64,000 nucleotides of DNA, taken from Tiliqua scincoides (Eukaryota > Chordata > Lepidosauria > Squamata > Scincidae). The stretch spans positions 15,933,353 through 15,997,352 of the forward strand of contig NC_089827.1 in the NCBI RefSeq assembly GCF_035046505.1, written 5' to 3'. Made by a program: the position numbers and the translations under genes. Positions 52,273-63,640 of the stretch are shown here, piece after piece (positions within the stretch are counted from its first letter, which is position 1; every line of letters starts with the position of its first letter). The notes below the pieces were generated by a model. The model ran no database searches. It saw only the letters and a program-made list of their open reading frames with translations, and was not told the DNA's origin.

Positions 52273-52520
52273 CAGTGGTGTCACTAGGATTTGCATCACC
52301 TGGTGTGGGAAGCCAGCATGTCACCCCTATGATGGACCTCCTCCCATCCTGTGGGCGGGGCAATGTTCTGAGCGGTGGGTGTGGTGAACTACCATCACCC
52401 CACCCACCTGGATTTTTGGCTATAACTTTTGATAGAATAGAGATTTTTCAACACGGTTTGTATGATTGCATTCGGCATGAAATTACACATTGATTGATAT
52501 ATAACATGATGGTATTATTT
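52273..52520. mobile_element. hAT MITE (CACTAGGG family), 3'-truncated
   Basis: Left CAGTGGTGTCACTAGGATT, then GGCTATAACTTTTGATAG and ATGAAATTACACATTG. It matches 63230-63569 in order until about 52520, where similarity stops. Confidence 0.85.
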
Positions 52521-53321
52521 GAAAATACCAAGATGTCTCTGTTTTCTCTGGGTTCTGTGTGCACTCCTGAGATAGCATGGAATGGTAGAACCTCAGTTAA
52601 AAACAGTAGCCCATACTGTTAAACTGAGAGTTTGGATCCCTTAAGTGTGGGTTACCTGAGAACTAAATTGGGCATGTGTGTCCCTGATTTGCTATGAAGT
52701 TGGGCCGGGGGGGGGGCAGGGGTGATATGGTAAAGCCAGGGAGCCCTGGACTGAGGACTCTGGACTTTCACAGTACCCAACCTGTGAAAGATACTAAGGC
52801 ATATGGATGAAAGTGTTTTGACAGCCCATAGAGCCTGAAAGTCAATTAACATAGCCCTTCTGGTTGAATTGGCCATGAGGCTGTTGAGGAACAATCAGAG
52901 CCTTGAAGCACTCTTTATCTGTGGCCTAAGTGGCTATTTGTCTCAAGGACATGATGCTCCAACAATTGTGCCATTGCCTTGCAAGCTTGAATGGCAAAGT
53001 GCAGTCACTGTGGAATTTCCCCAAGGTGGAAGAATTGGTATTGAGCTAAAGGAAAAATTGGCTCTTGCAACAGACTTTTGGGCCTGATGTTCTCTTAGCA
53101 CCAGCCCTGATCAATTTGAACACACGTTCAGGCCTGAGTCACAGTCCCTACTAGCTTTCACTTTCACCATATATTTATGGCTATGCATGCATAGTAACAG
53201 CTCTTTGAAACACTGAATAAAAGCAATAGCAATTGAAAGGAATTTCCTTCTTTAGTATCTTTCCTGCTTTTCCTCATGTGGGATTTTTTTTTTACTTAAC
53301 CATGGGTCATTTGCCAAGCCA
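52521..53321. other. Unassigned stretch
   Basis: G-run at 52708-52716. No repeat family or gene recognised. Confidence 0.3.
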
Positions 53322-53735
53322 TTTTGGTCTGGAGTTAAACTTGGAAGGACCAGATTCAAATCTCTGCTCAGCCATGAAACTTCCTCCATTACGGGGTACA
53401 AGCCATGATGTGTATGCGCAACCTCCTGATTTTAGAAATAGGTTATGTCAGAATGCCAGATGCAAGGGAGGGCACCAGGATGAGGTCCCTTGTTATCTGG
53501 TGTGCTCCCTGGGGCATTTGGTGGGCCGCTGTGAGATATAGGAAGCTGGACTAGATGGGCCTATGGCCTGATCCAGTGGGGCTGTTCTTATGTTCTTATG
53601 TTCTTATGTTCCTGGATGACGTTGAGCCAGTCACTTTCTCTCAGCTTTACCTACTTCACAGGGTTGTTGTGTGGACAAAAGAGGAAAGCAATGATGTACA
53701 CCACCTGTGACCTTCCTGGGTGTCCTTGGCCAGTT
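53322..53735 (+). mobile_element. tRNA/CORE-type SINE (MIR-like) split by a CR1
   Basis: Head GGTCTGGAGTTAAACTTGG with B box AGATTCAAATCTCTGC; then CAGCCATGAAACTTCCT. After the CR1 insert it continues CCTGGATGACGTTGAGCCAG, CTTCACAGGGTTGTTGTG and on to a worn L2-like end. It retains both promoter boxes. Confidence 0.75.
53396..53608 (+). mobile_element. CR1 3'-UTR insertion inside a SINE
   Basis: CCATTACGGGGTACAAGCC through GAGATATAGGAAGCTGGACT to three TTCTTATG-type repeats. TTCCT at 53391-53395 and 53609-53613 is the target duplication. It includes the last few ORF codons before the stop. Confidence 0.92.
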
Positions 53736-54395
53736 CTATTTATAACAAAGCTTGTGCTTTAATTATTATATAATATGCAGTTATTTATTTTAGGGCCTTC
53801 TGGGTATTATAGCTTGGTAGGGGAAAAAAGCTGTGGTAAGGCGGGGGGATTCTTTTGCTCTTTTGAAGCATTTTTCCCAAAGACAGGCGGTATTTCTGTA
53901 CTTAAAAGCCCAATCCTATCTGGCATTTATGACGGTGGAACTCAAGTTCTGCTATAAGTGGCAAGGTGCATTGTAAATGGTGCACCACTGCCAAGTGTAA
54001 AGAAAACTCCAGTGGAAACAGCCTGCTGCTCCCTGCTTGTGCCAACGGCTCACCCAGGCGGCACTGGAATAGGTAAGGAAGCAGCAGGGTCAGGCGTGGG
54101 TGGCTTGGAGGAGGATCAGGGAGGAAGGGAGGAACTGGGGGTGAATCAGGGTGGAAGGGGCAGTGGCATTCCCAGAGGGGGGCACAGCTCTACATTTTGC
54201 AGGGTGCCTCAATGTGCCATGTAAGCTGTCCCTTCCCTGTGTCATTGAGTCAATCTGGGCAGCGAGAGCAACACAGAAGTACCTCTGCATTGTTATCGCT
54301 GCCCGGAATGGCTCTGACGGCAGGGGGAAGGGGCAGCTTACACTATGCATTGCGGTGCCCTGCAAAATTTAGCACTGTGTCCCCCCCATGGGAAT

Positions 54396-54656
54396 AAGAA
54401 CATAAGAACATAAGAACAGCCCTACTGGATCAGGCCATAGGCCCATCTAGTCCAGCTTCCTGTACCTCACAGCGGCCCACCAAATGCCCCAGGGAGCACA
54501 CCAGATAACAAGAAGACCTGCAAGGCCTCCTGGGAATTGTAGTTTAAGAACATAAGAATAGCCCTACTGGATCAGGCCATAGGCCCATCTAGTCCAGCTT
54601 CCTGTATCTCAAAGCGGCCCACCAAATGCCCCAGGGAGCACACCAGATAACACACC
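54396..54656 (-). mobile_element. Second copy of the CR1-tail dimer
   Basis: Minus strand: monomer 1 at 54544-54656, linker with the ZNF143-like motif, monomer 2 at 54396-54514. Same order and same linker as 32607-32865. It starts within about ten bases of the same 5' point. A worn duplication (GGGAAT / CCAGAAT) may flank it. Confidence 0.9.
54518..54543 (-). promoter_or_regulatory. ZNF143/Staf-like motif, second copy
   Basis: Minus strand ACTACAATTCCCAG then GAGGCCTTGCAG, identical to 32726-32751. Confidence 0.4.
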
Positions 54657-54795
54657 AGACACTCCCAGAATGCCACTGGGAGGCAGTGGATCTCAGCAGC
54701 AAAAGCATGCGCTGTATCCTATCCCCCTTTCCTAGCTGGGCTTGCCACCTTTGCAAGTTGCATGGTAGGGAGTAGTGAGGCATCGGATTGGGCTT

Positions 54796-55609
54796 GAGTT
54801 CATAAAGCATTTCCGAAAATATTTCTGGTGGAAAAATCTCAACTTGCAGAGTGTAGCAATTCTGATGACATTGACTGATCTGTTATGGGTAGCTGTGAGA
54901 TAGCAAAAAAAAAAAACCAAACATGTTAGCTATCCTCACTGTTGTTTCATTAATATTGATTCCAGTGCTGCTATTTACAGTATTTATAGCTGAAACATAA
55001 ATTTGCCATGCAAAGTGTCAGAATAGCTTAAATGTGCTCCAATGGCTGGTTGATGTGCTATAAATTTCATTTAAATACATTTGTATGTGAGCAGACAGTC
55101 AGGTATATCCTTTCCAGCCCTGGGACTATGGCAGAATCATCATTCCTTAAATGTCTTTTATTACAAGACTGCAAGTGGACTGTTAAACTTTTGGCTCAAG
55201 GGCACTATAACCCTCAGATCAGCATAATTTAATCATCAAAGTAAGCTAATGGAAAGTTAAACTTGATGTACAAGACAGTGTAATTTTTCTCCATTTCATC
55301 TATTCTACGCCTATAGATTTTTCTAAAATGGGTTAATTTTATATATTGAAATGTCATCCTAGGCATAAATGCTTTTATGCATTTTTATAACCTTCTTATT
55401 TTGTGGGTTGGAAATGATTCCTATTTCCTCTTTATCTGCTTTGTAAATTATAATTTTATTGGCCTCGAAAATAATTTCAGGGATGTAAAATTCAGGCATG
55501 TTTTGCGCATATTTGTTGTAATTACAAGGACTTGGACAAAAAATATATCTCCCTGCTATACTAGCAGTTGAATTGTCCTAGAAATCTATGTGCTGATTAG
55601 CTCTTTGAG
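54796..55609. other. Apparently single-copy AT-rich stretch
   Basis: No recognised repeat; 55240-55560 is rich in ATTA/TAAT words. No gene supported. Confidence 0.3.
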
Positions 55610-55793
55610 AGCCCAATCCTATGCATGTCTACTCAGAATTAAGTCCCTTTAGAGTCAATGAGGCTTGCTCTCAGGTAAGTGGGAAATATAGATTTTTTTG
55701 GGGGGGGGGAATATAGATTTTTATTTTAAAAGTTTCATACTACAATAATACTACAATAATACAATAATAAGTAAGTGGCAATAGGATTGGGCT
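55610..55793. mobile_element. Palindromic MITE (GGGAGTAAG family) with an AT-rich insert
   Basis: Left AGCCCAATCCTATGCATG and CTACTCAGAATTAAGTCCC; right CAATAGGATTGGGCTG. An insert of about 88 bases (55683-55770) is bounded by GTAAGTGG on both sides (55675-55682 and 55771-55778). Confidence 0.75.
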
Positions 55794-56363
55794 GTGAATT
55801 AGTGTAGGAAAATATGAAAAAGTATAGGAAACAAGAGAAGTCACATTTTCATTGCATGTTTGTAACAAGATAAACTTGTATGTGACATGCAGACTGCATA
55901 CTACTGGACATACATGAATTACATGTATGTGAAGTACTTTGAAAATTTGAAATAATATGGTATATTATCATGATCATATTTATAGATAGGTATATGCTTG
56001 TCTATAATATCCATAAACATTGTTGGCATCATTCTCCTATTGCACATTACATTTATTTGATGATCTCCTTCTAAAATAATTATTCTACAATGTAAAAAAA
56101 ATGGACGGGAAGCCAATATGGCCAAGCCAGCCTTGGAAATTCTTGAAAATTCTTCATGTAGTGTCTCTGAAATAATGGGGTTTAATTTGTTTATATTATT
56201 GTTTCCCAACCTTTAAACATTCTTTTGCTGTCACATTTTCAGAGCTATGGAAAATTCTCATTACTAGGTTAGCATGATTACTAGAAAAACAACATTATTG
56301 GAGATTTGACTCTTTAAGACAAGCATAAAAGCTGGAGGATTTTCAAGCTTTTAGAAGAAGCAG
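55794..56363. other. Unassigned AT-rich stretch
   Basis: No repeat family or gene recognised. Confidence 0.3.
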
Positions 56364-56470
56364 TAGTGTAGCTAGAGGGGGTGCAAAGTACTAAGTTTTG
56401 CAGGGAGCCTCCCTGCGCTGTGCAAGTGGCCCCTCCCCCCCTTCGGAGCCATTCCAGGTCGCTGAAGCAA
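56364..56470. mobile_element. Half of a fold-back hAT MITE
   Basis: CAGTAGTGTAGCTAGAGGGG then AGTTTTGCAGGGAGCCTCC and GAGCCATTCCAGGTCGCTG, one arm of the same family as 54161-54678 and 59605-59830. Confidence 0.65.
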
Positions 56471-56793
56471 AAAGAGACATACGTGGATGGTTGCGCCAGC
56501 CCTTGGAGGGCAAGCCCACTTGCAGAGCCCCACAACCATTCAGTGATGGCACTTGTAAAAGGGCTTTCTCCAATGACCTGAGGAGACAAGCCAGATGGTA
56601 TGGAAGTAGGCTCAAATACCCTGACCCCAGGTTTTCTGTTCCCTTCCATACATTTCTGGCAAAGGCCAAAGACAATTAACAGCCCAATTCTATTCGATGG
56701 CCATAAAGCAGAGTCCACTTCTGGAATGCTAGCAGGGATGGGGGTTAGGAATGGGCTGTAACAAGAGAATATATAATAAGGGATGATCTACAG

Positions 56794-57244
56794 CAGGGGT
56801 GCCCAAACCCCGGCCCTGGGGCCACTTGTGGCCCTCAATGCCTCTCAATGTGGCCCTCAGGGAGCCCCCAGTCTCCAATAAGCCTCTGGCCCTCCGGAGA
56901 TTTGTTGGAGCCCACACTGGCCTGACGCGTGAGGGCGACTGTTTGACCTCTCGCATGAGCTGTGGGATGAGGGCTCCCTCCACTGCTTGCTGTTTCATGT
57001 CTGTGATGCAGTAGCGGCAGCAGAGGAAAGGCCAGCCTTGCTTTGTGCAAGGCCTTTTATAGGCCTTGAGCTATTTCAAGACCTTCATTCATTCATATAA
57101 GTTCATCTTTAATATATTTATTCATGTAAATGTATGTAAATTTATTCAAATTTTAAATGTAAATTAATCCTTTTTTTCCCTGGCCCCCGACACAGTGTCA
57201 GAGATATAATGTGGCCCTCCTGCCAAAAACTTTGGACACCCCTG
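56794..57244. mobile_element. hAT MITE (Charlie-like CAGGGGTGCCCAAA ends)
   Basis: Left CAGGGGTGCCCAAACCCC, right CTTTGGACACCCCTG; flanks ATCTACAG (56786-56793) and ATTTACAG (57245-57252), 7 of 8. Inner TGTGGCCCTC words occur at both ends. 451 bp, non-coding; opposing frames at 56729-57050 are artefacts. Confidence 0.92.
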
Positions 57245-57535
57245 ATTTACAGCATCACTAGAGCAACAGGAAAGCAGAAAAGACACCCTCCCTTTTAGTT
57301 GCCTGTCTCAAAAGAACTCATGCTAAAGTTGTGTTAATATATATCACCTGAAGTCAGTGAAAGATCTGGTTCCCACATGTAAATGAAGGTTTCTACACCT
57401 CCCCACACCTCCCCTCCCCCTTATACACTGGATAAGGCACATAGAAATGTATTGTGTGCTCCATCATTTTATGGAGACATTTGTGTTCCACTTTTGTGAA
57501 AAACGTTTAGTTGAAAAGCAATAAATAATATTCTT

Positions 57536-57579
<44 letters not shown>

Positions 57580-58081
57580 GGCATCTCCAAAAAGCCCTTG
57601 ATTTCAAATGCACATGTGTTTCAGTGTGGACAAAATGCATAAGTATTCCTGCGTAAGAGATAGTATCGTAGAATTTAGTCTTAAAAACATAAAGGTCAAA
57701 CAAAGCTGGAAACATTCATGATCTTGATATACAATGGACAACTTTACTGAAAAGTTGGTTTGCTTAACTGAAGGTCAGCCTACAGGCTTCTCCCCACGAC
57801 AGTGACGGCAGCTGCTTACTCTGACCATAATTCAGTCTGGAAATCACAACCGCTGTGGTCTTCTAGAGGATAAACTAATTTTAATTGTAGCCTTTAAGCA
57901 ACTAAAGATGGATGCATCAGGCAAAAATGCACCTTCACATTTAATGTCCTCATGGGGCAATTCAAAGAGGACAAAGCCAGCAGAAGGGAAATGGCAGGAA
58001 TTTATTTAAAAAAGCGTGTGAGAGAGCAGATTCAATAAGAAAGTTGTTCTTTATGAACAATTGCACAATCTAATCTATTAG
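57245..58081. other. Unassigned with (ATC)n microsatellite
   Basis: ATC triplets at 57536-57579. The run of Asp in a minus frame (57464-57715) comes from it. Nothing else recognised. Confidence 0.4.
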
Positions 58082-58240
58082 TAGGCCAACCCTATCCAAC
58101 ACTGGTGTAGCAGGGCCCCTGGATGCAGTAGGATTGGAGTTGATCAGGCAGGAAGTTTCCTTGGGGTGAGGGAAGATTTGTTCCCTTACCCTGTATAGTG
58201 CCCCAGCCTGCTCAATAGGGCTCTTTGGATCTGCACCAGC
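58082..58240. mobile_element. MITE of the AATCCTATCC group, right end worn
   Basis: Left AGGCCAACCCTATCCAACAC; interior AGATTTGTTCCCTTACCC matches 35448-35628. The right end is not clear. Confidence 0.6.
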
Positions 58241-59604
58241 TATTTAGCTGAGTGAGATTCTCTTACCTTGTTCATCAGTACCAAAAATCAGAAAACTTTG
58301 ATTTTTTTTTTTTTTTGCCAGTTTGGAAACGTTGTAAGGAGGTGAACACTCCAGGGAGTTAGGGCTATGACCAGGTGCATCGCTGGAATGATTTTTGTGG
58401 TAGGCGCATGAAATCTGCAAATGTGCTCCAGAGGGGATTGCCTAGCTAGTTTTTAATTTTCACTTTCTCTTAGGTAGAGCAACTTTTCACACATAGACGG
58501 ACCATCAGTTAGCTGTTTATTTTGCACTTTCTCTCCTTTCTCTCCCCCCCCCCCCCCCACTGGCAGGATCTAAAAATAAGTTGTATATTAGTCACAAAGG
58601 CCCTAGTTGCTCTTGAGTCACAACATTCTGCAGTGTGGAACACAAAGGGGAGGCTGTTGTGCGATTCTTTGGTTGCGCTCAGAGTTCTGTCATGCAGGGT
58701 GCTTGTCTGTCAACTGTTTAGCAAGTGCACGGAATCCTGGTGGGTTAATTAGAAGATATATGTAACGGCAACTTTGAACTTTCTTTCCATTCTGTTGCAG
58801 CTCTTTGGAAGGACTACACTCTTTGGCGCTGAAACTGGGTCGTGCATCGTTACAGAAACATTTATTTCTATTAAGATATGAAACATCCATTTATTTTCTT
58901 CATTCCTTTCTTTTTCTTCTTCTCCTAAAATTCCTTCTCAAAAGCCCCTAGGTTTTCAAGTGCAAGCTTTTTCTAGTCTGCACGATGCATGGCTCCCCGA
59001 CTTGGTTTTGCTTGCTTTTGTATGATCGTGCCTTCCATGGAGCAGGCTGCAATTGTATGTGCCACCCCATAGCCTTAAACAATTCATAGTAAGTGTATAT
59101 AATGGCTACACCATCTGCATACACACCACCTGAATTACTAGATAGATTTTACCCCCCCTCTTATTGACTAAACCCAGGGAACTCTCTAATTGCATTTTAA
59201 TTTTAAAATAACACCTTTCGGTGGAGGGGTTGCCACAAGAACTATTTAAAAAGAAAATGGGGAAGAAACCAAACACAATGAGATACCAGCGACAGTTTTT
59301 CTTTCAACGTTTTCTATGCCAACTATCCCCCCCCCCATTTATTTTTTTTTAATCAGAGAAATTTCAAACATAGCTTAGGGCTTCTATAAAGAGAAACAGA
59401 AGCTTCAAAGTATTCTCTGCAATGTTCTCTGGTTCCAGGGCATTGTAGGAAAAAAAAAAAGTGCAACCCCCATTTTATTTTCTGACAATGTCCTGGAACC
59501 ATGTTGTATCCATACCATTATGAAAAAATAAAACAGCAGCTTCCAGGAGACCCTTATGCAAAGGATCTCTGCTGATTCTGGTCAAGGTGAGCACACCCGA
59601 TCCC
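58241..59604. other. Unassigned stretch with a splice-acceptor-like site
   Basis: Mono-nucleotide runs at 58303-58316 (T), 58544-58558 (C) and 59450-59460 (A). CTTTCCATTCTGTTGCAG ending at 58800 fits a splice acceptor, but no exon with known homology follows. Confidence 0.3.
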
Positions 59605-59830
59605 AGTAGTATAGCTAGAGGGGGGACTAAATTGTAAGCACTGAAAGCAACACAATGCATTCTATAAGCCCCCCCCCCCCCACTGCTGCCAGAACCATTC
59701 TGGGCAGTGACAGCAATGCACAGGTGCTTGCCGAACCAAACTGCGTCTCTTGTGTGTTGCTGTCACTGCCCAAAATAGCTCCAATGGCAAGTGGGAAGGG
59801 CCACATAAATGGTGCATTGAGGGACCCAGG
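59605..59830. mobile_element. Fold-back hAT MITE (CAGTAGTATAGCTAGAGG)
   Basis: Left CAGTAGTATAGCTAGAGGGG. Central arms pair: CATTCTGGGCAGTGACAGCA with TGCTGTCACTGCCCAAAATA. The right end is worn near AGGGACCCAGGGCC. No coding. Confidence 0.75.
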
Positions 59831-60038
59831 GCCTAGGAGAGGGAGGTAAAGGGGGTAATTTGTACCTGGGCCCAGGGTAAAAAGGGGGGGCCCAGGAGCC
59901 AAAGGAGGGGGCTCAGAAATTTCCTGAGATCTGAGATCCTGAGATATGTTTTCCTATCTACTCAGACTTGTTGCTCACATGGGATGCTGGGGACATTACC
60001 ACGACTGGGGATGCTGGGGATAGCACTGATGCCACATC
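59831..60038. other. Unassigned GC-rich stretch
   Basis: GGGGATGCTGGGG words occur in near-tandem at about 59980-60015. Nothing further recognised. Confidence 0.3.
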
Positions 60039-60352
60039 TTCAACCAGGTCTCAATCCAGGAGAGGACCTGCCCTCTAATTCCCTGACTGTGGAGTTTTCT
60101 CAGAAGCCTTTGCTCAAGGACTGTGTAAATGCCTTCTGAAAGTCCAGATATATAATATTCACGGGTTCTCCCGCATCCACATGCCTGTTGACCTTTTCAA
60201 AGAATTCTATAAGGTTCGTGAGGCAAGACTTACCCTTACAGAAGCCATGCTGATTCTCCCTCAGCAAGGCCTGTTCGTCTATGTGTTTTTAGATTCTATC
60301 TTTGATGAGGCATTCCACCATCTTACCCGGTGTAGATGTTAGGCTGACCAGC
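60039..60352 (-). mobile_element. CR1 internal fragment (reverse transcriptase region)
   Basis: Minus strand matches 12545-12790 of the young copy (GACGAACAGGCCTTGCTGAG; GGAGAATCAGCATGGCTTCT; CTTTGAAAAGGTCAACAGGC) and extends further 5' (GCGCTGGTCAGCCTAACATC; GATGGTGGAATGCCTCATC). It lacks the 3' end, so it was truncated or deleted later. One frame-breaking gap lies near the AAGGCATTTACACAG segment, where GACACGG is expected. Confidence 0.9.
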
Positions 60353-61192
60353 GCACTATAGCAAATCAATTTTTAAAACAAAGTTTCTTTGCTCCAGTGA
60401 TTTAAAAACAGCCTTGCTGACCTTGTAAGATAAGTATCATTAAGAAGACAATCCATCAATCAGTCGTCCTCCAAGAGCTTAGAAAGGAGCTTCACTCAGT
60501 CCCTCCCTTCACCAATGCAAAGTGATCACCTTTCTTTCACATGCTCAGGGAGAAGGGAGGGGTCGCCTGGAGAGAGAAGGATTGATGGATTGTGAGCCAG
60601 CTGCCCTCTCTCTGTCTCATTAAGGAGGCTATTGTTAAAGGACTGTTCAGTTTTTTAAACTGATTTTAAAGGGATGCATTTTTCCCCTTCTCCAGGGATC
60701 AGCACATTCCTTCTCATTTGCAGTGGCCATTTGTGTTGAGTCAAATCCGTGTATAAAAAATCCGTGTATAACAAGGCTGGACCTGTACACGTTAAAGTCC
60801 CATTCAGAGACTCTTCGCCTGGTCAGAACCAGAGACAGGACCATTGCATCCTGAGTAACTGGGTCCCTATCAAATGCATCCTGGTATTGGACATTTGTGT
60901 TTGTTCTTTTTCTATCCTGGACATTTGTATCCCAGTATATGCATCTTTTATATTATATTTTTAATTTTTAAAGCACAAAAGTATGGTTTGGTTTAGGGTT
61001 GGGATAAGAGTCTTTGGATAAATTACATGGGTTTTGTTTTTCATTTATAGTTTCTTTGTTGCCCAGTTGTAGTGGGATGCAAATGACTGGGGCACGCTCC
61101 CCCCCCCCCCCCCGATATGAATTTCCAGGGATGCCAATGACTGGGACACATTTGACCAGGACACAACTGTCCAGGACACAAATACCCTAATA
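60353..61192. other. Tigger scrap and unassigned DNA
   Basis: GTTGAGTCAAATCCGTGTAT at 60736 and AACAAGGCTGGACCTGTA (ending 60788) are a Tigger-type right end. A C-run lies at 61100-61114. No gene supported. Confidence 0.4.
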
Positions 61193-61908
61193 CAGTGGTT
61201 ATCATACTTTTTAGCACCAGGACCCACTTTTTAGAATGACAATCTGTTGGGACCCACCGGAAGTGATGTCATTAACCTGGAAGTGATGTCATGCCCAGAA
61301 GTGACATTATCAAACAGGAAAATTTTTAACACTCCCATATGACAAAATCAATTAATTAAGGCCCAAACCCTAACTAACGTTCCCATACTGACACAGCTGT
61401 GCCAATGGGGCATGTGCTGCATCTTGCAGTTGGGGGGCAGTCACGGAGGCCTTCTCAAGGTAAAGAAATGTTTGTTCCCTTACCTCAGAGCCACATTGCT
61501 CTTACCTTGGTGCTGGAAAGTTGGTTAGGATAGCGCCCAAAGTAAATTAAAAGTTTACAATAAGTATAAGTTTAAAAATTTATTTAAAATAAAGAATCCT
61601 CCTAACTCTCGCAAGTAGTTGATCTGTTTTTTTTTTTAAATTCCCCAATCATCCCAAAGGCTGAAATCCTATCCACGCTTACCTGGGAGTAAGCCCCGTT
61701 GACTATTATTGTTAAAGTGCAGGCTACATTACATAGTAGCCTGTTAAAAGTACAGATCGGTCACATTTCCCCTAATGCAGTCACATACCATGATAGCATC
61801 AAGTCTAATATATTAAAAATAAAATGCACATTGAGATGAATGAGGACCCACCTGAAATTGATTCACGACCTACCTAGGGGGTCCTGATCCGCAGTTTGAC
61901 AAGCATTG
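61193..61908. mobile_element. hAT element with nested MITE
   Basis: Left CAGTGGTTATCATACTTTTT, right CAGTTTGACAAGCATTG; flanks CCCTAATA (61185-61192) and CCCTAGTA (61909-61916), 7 of 8. GGACCCAC words occur near both ends. A MITE at 61361-61540 and a palindromic MITE piece at 61658-61712 lie within. Confidence 0.85.
61361..61540. mobile_element. MITE of the AATCCTAACC group nested in hAT element
   Basis: Left GGCCCAAACCCTAACTAAC and right TTGGTTAGGATAGCGCCC. Interior GGCATGTGCTGCATC and GAAATGTTTGTTCCC match 35448-35628. Confidence 0.8.
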
Positions 61909-61916
61909 CCCTAGTA

Positions 61917-62544
61917 CCAACAGAACCATGCCTTGTATGTGAGAAGCTATCCGTGAAGCTATTCCAAAAGGACAATTTTGCAATGGCTTTGGGTCCTATA
62001 GGACCCCTGTGGTTTGGGCTGTTACATGATTCACAGGATTAGTCATGTAATCATTCATGCTGAATTACAAGGCTCCTGAAGAGCTGTGGAATGTGTCATG
62101 ATGCCACGATTAGCTCACGGCTTCTGTTTGTTCCTGTCACGATAGCTTACTTGTTTTAAATGATTTGTTTGGTAATACTCACTCATTGTCTTGTACAGCT
62201 GGTGCATGCAATAGCTTATTGCTTAAGTAAAAAAAAAAAAAATCAAGGTTAGGCCTGAAATAAGCACCACTTATTATGTGCTTGTGAGTAGCTTGCTACT
62301 GTAATCTAAGGAATCAACATCAAAATGACAGGCTACTCAAAAAGGCCTATCATTTGGCCTTCAGCAACTTTTAATTGCCTCTACACAAGCCTAGTCAAAA
62401 ATAGTTTCAGACCCTATTCTCCACTCATAGACTGTAGACATACAGAAGTCACGCAAAAGTGACACTTTCAGACCGTGGATTCTAGGCCTACAATGGTATT
62501 CACTGGATAGATAAGGATATAAACCTTGCTAAATAGTCAGCTCT
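61917..62544. other. Unassigned stretch
   Basis: A-run at 62229-62242; no repeat family or gene recognised. Confidence 0.3.
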
Positions 62545-63640
62545 TGTAATCCGCCTAAGGTTAGGTTCCCTAGTAGATACCGAATTAGCAGATACTGAAT
62601 CATTGAGCCTATGGGGAAAATGGGGTTAGGTTCCAGGGGACCCCTTCACCATACATTCCATGAACTTTATGAACTTGAATCTTAGCTTGAAGTCTATGAG
62701 TCTGGGTGATAGCAAGGGCTCATCAACATCTCCAACATCTTCTATGGTGGATATCCCTTGATGCATTGAAGGTTGTGTTAATGGTGATTTCTCTGTGCTG
62801 GCTATCTCTCAACTCATTGAAGGTTGCTGGCCCAACAACAAAGCCTCAGAGTTCAGCAGTGGGCAGGAGGTTGCTTCACTTGTCCTCCACCTCCACCGTC
62901 TCTTGGCTCCTTCCTGAGGCTTTTCCCAGCCCCAGAGTAGCCCTCATGTAGCCTTCCGGAGACCTCTTCTCATTGGTCTTTCATCATCACAGGGGTTGTG
63001 AAGGTTCAACTGGAGTCCCTGAGATGCTGCCCAAGATAGTGGGCCAAGTCTGGACACAGTAGGGCAAGTGGTCACAAATGTGACCAACGATTCTTCATGG
63101 GCCAATACCATTGCCCATTTGATGTAGAAAATTAACCCAACCCAGACAACTTTCAGCTTGCAGTGGCATAATACTTGTGGATAACAAGAACAGAGTTGCA
63201 GATAACAAGAAATAGGTGGCAATTCTGCCCAGTGGCGTCACTAGGATTTGTGCCATCCAGTGCGGGATGCAAGTGTGTCACCCCCCTTGATGGAAATCCT
63301 CCCATGCAATGGGCGGGACAATACCACAGGCGGTGGGTGTGGTGACGCACCATCGTCGCACGCCCTTTGGTTTAGATCTATAACTTTTGATAGAGATATT
63401 TCAACATGATTTGGTTCATTGCATTCTGCATGAAATTACACATTGAATGATATATAACATGATGGTATTATTCAAAAATACCAAGATTTAAAATTTTTTA
63501 GCCAGTAGCGGTGTCACCCCCTTGTGTGCATCATCCGGTGCGGCCTTCACCTCCTTAGTGACGCCACTGATTCTGCCATTCTCAGATAAGCGAATTTGCA
63601 GATAGCATATTCACATATTAAGAGAACTGAGTGTAATTTG
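62545..63640. mobile_element. Tigger-like element interrupted by a hAT MITE
   Basis: Left part AGTAGATACCGAATTAGCAG and GAGCCTATGGGGAAAATGGG; right part CTCAGATAAGCGAATTTGC and TTCACATATTAAGAGAACTG. These are typical words of Tigger-derived MITEs. 62828-62985 shares an internal segment with 39400-39560. A hAT MITE (63230-63569) sits near the right end. Confidence 0.55.
63230..63569. mobile_element. hAT MITE (CACTAGGG family), complete, exact 8-bp duplication
   Basis: Left CAGTGGCGTCACTAGGATT, right CTTAGTGACGCCACTG; ATTCTGCC at 63222-63229 and 63570-63577, exact. 340 bp. It is the best copy of its family and defines both ends. Confidence 0.95.

Larger units (their letters stand above)
54161..54678. 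mobile_element. Fold-back hAT MITE split by the CR1-tail dimer
   Basis: Left CAGTGGCATTCCCAGAG and right CTCCCAGAATGCCACTG. Arms of about 100 bases pair: CTACATTTTGCAGGGTGCC with GGTGCCCTGCAAAATTTAG, and GTCAATCTGGGCAGCGAGAG with TCGCTGCCCGGAATGGCTC. Flanks match at only 5 of 8. Half-copies lie at 39742-39849 and 56364-56470. Confidence 0.8.
53906..54795. mobile_element. Outer MITE (AAGCCCAATCCTATC ends) with two nested insertions
   Basis: Left AAGCCCAATCCTATCTGG and right ATCGGATTGGGCTTG pair as inverted ends. The interior GCTCCCTGCTTGTGCC / GCAGGGTCAGGCG is GC-rich and resumes after 54679 (GCATGCGCTGTATCCTATCC). A fold-back hAT MITE and, inside it, a CR1-tail dimer account for the middle. 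Confidence 0.6.

Noticed and set aside
57464-57715. Protein with an aspartate tract
   Set aside because: The tract is the translated (ATC)n microsatellite.
58779-58890. Coding exon after a splice-acceptor-like site
   Set aside because: The acceptor match is good, but the following frame has no homology I recognise and no donor at a sensible distance.
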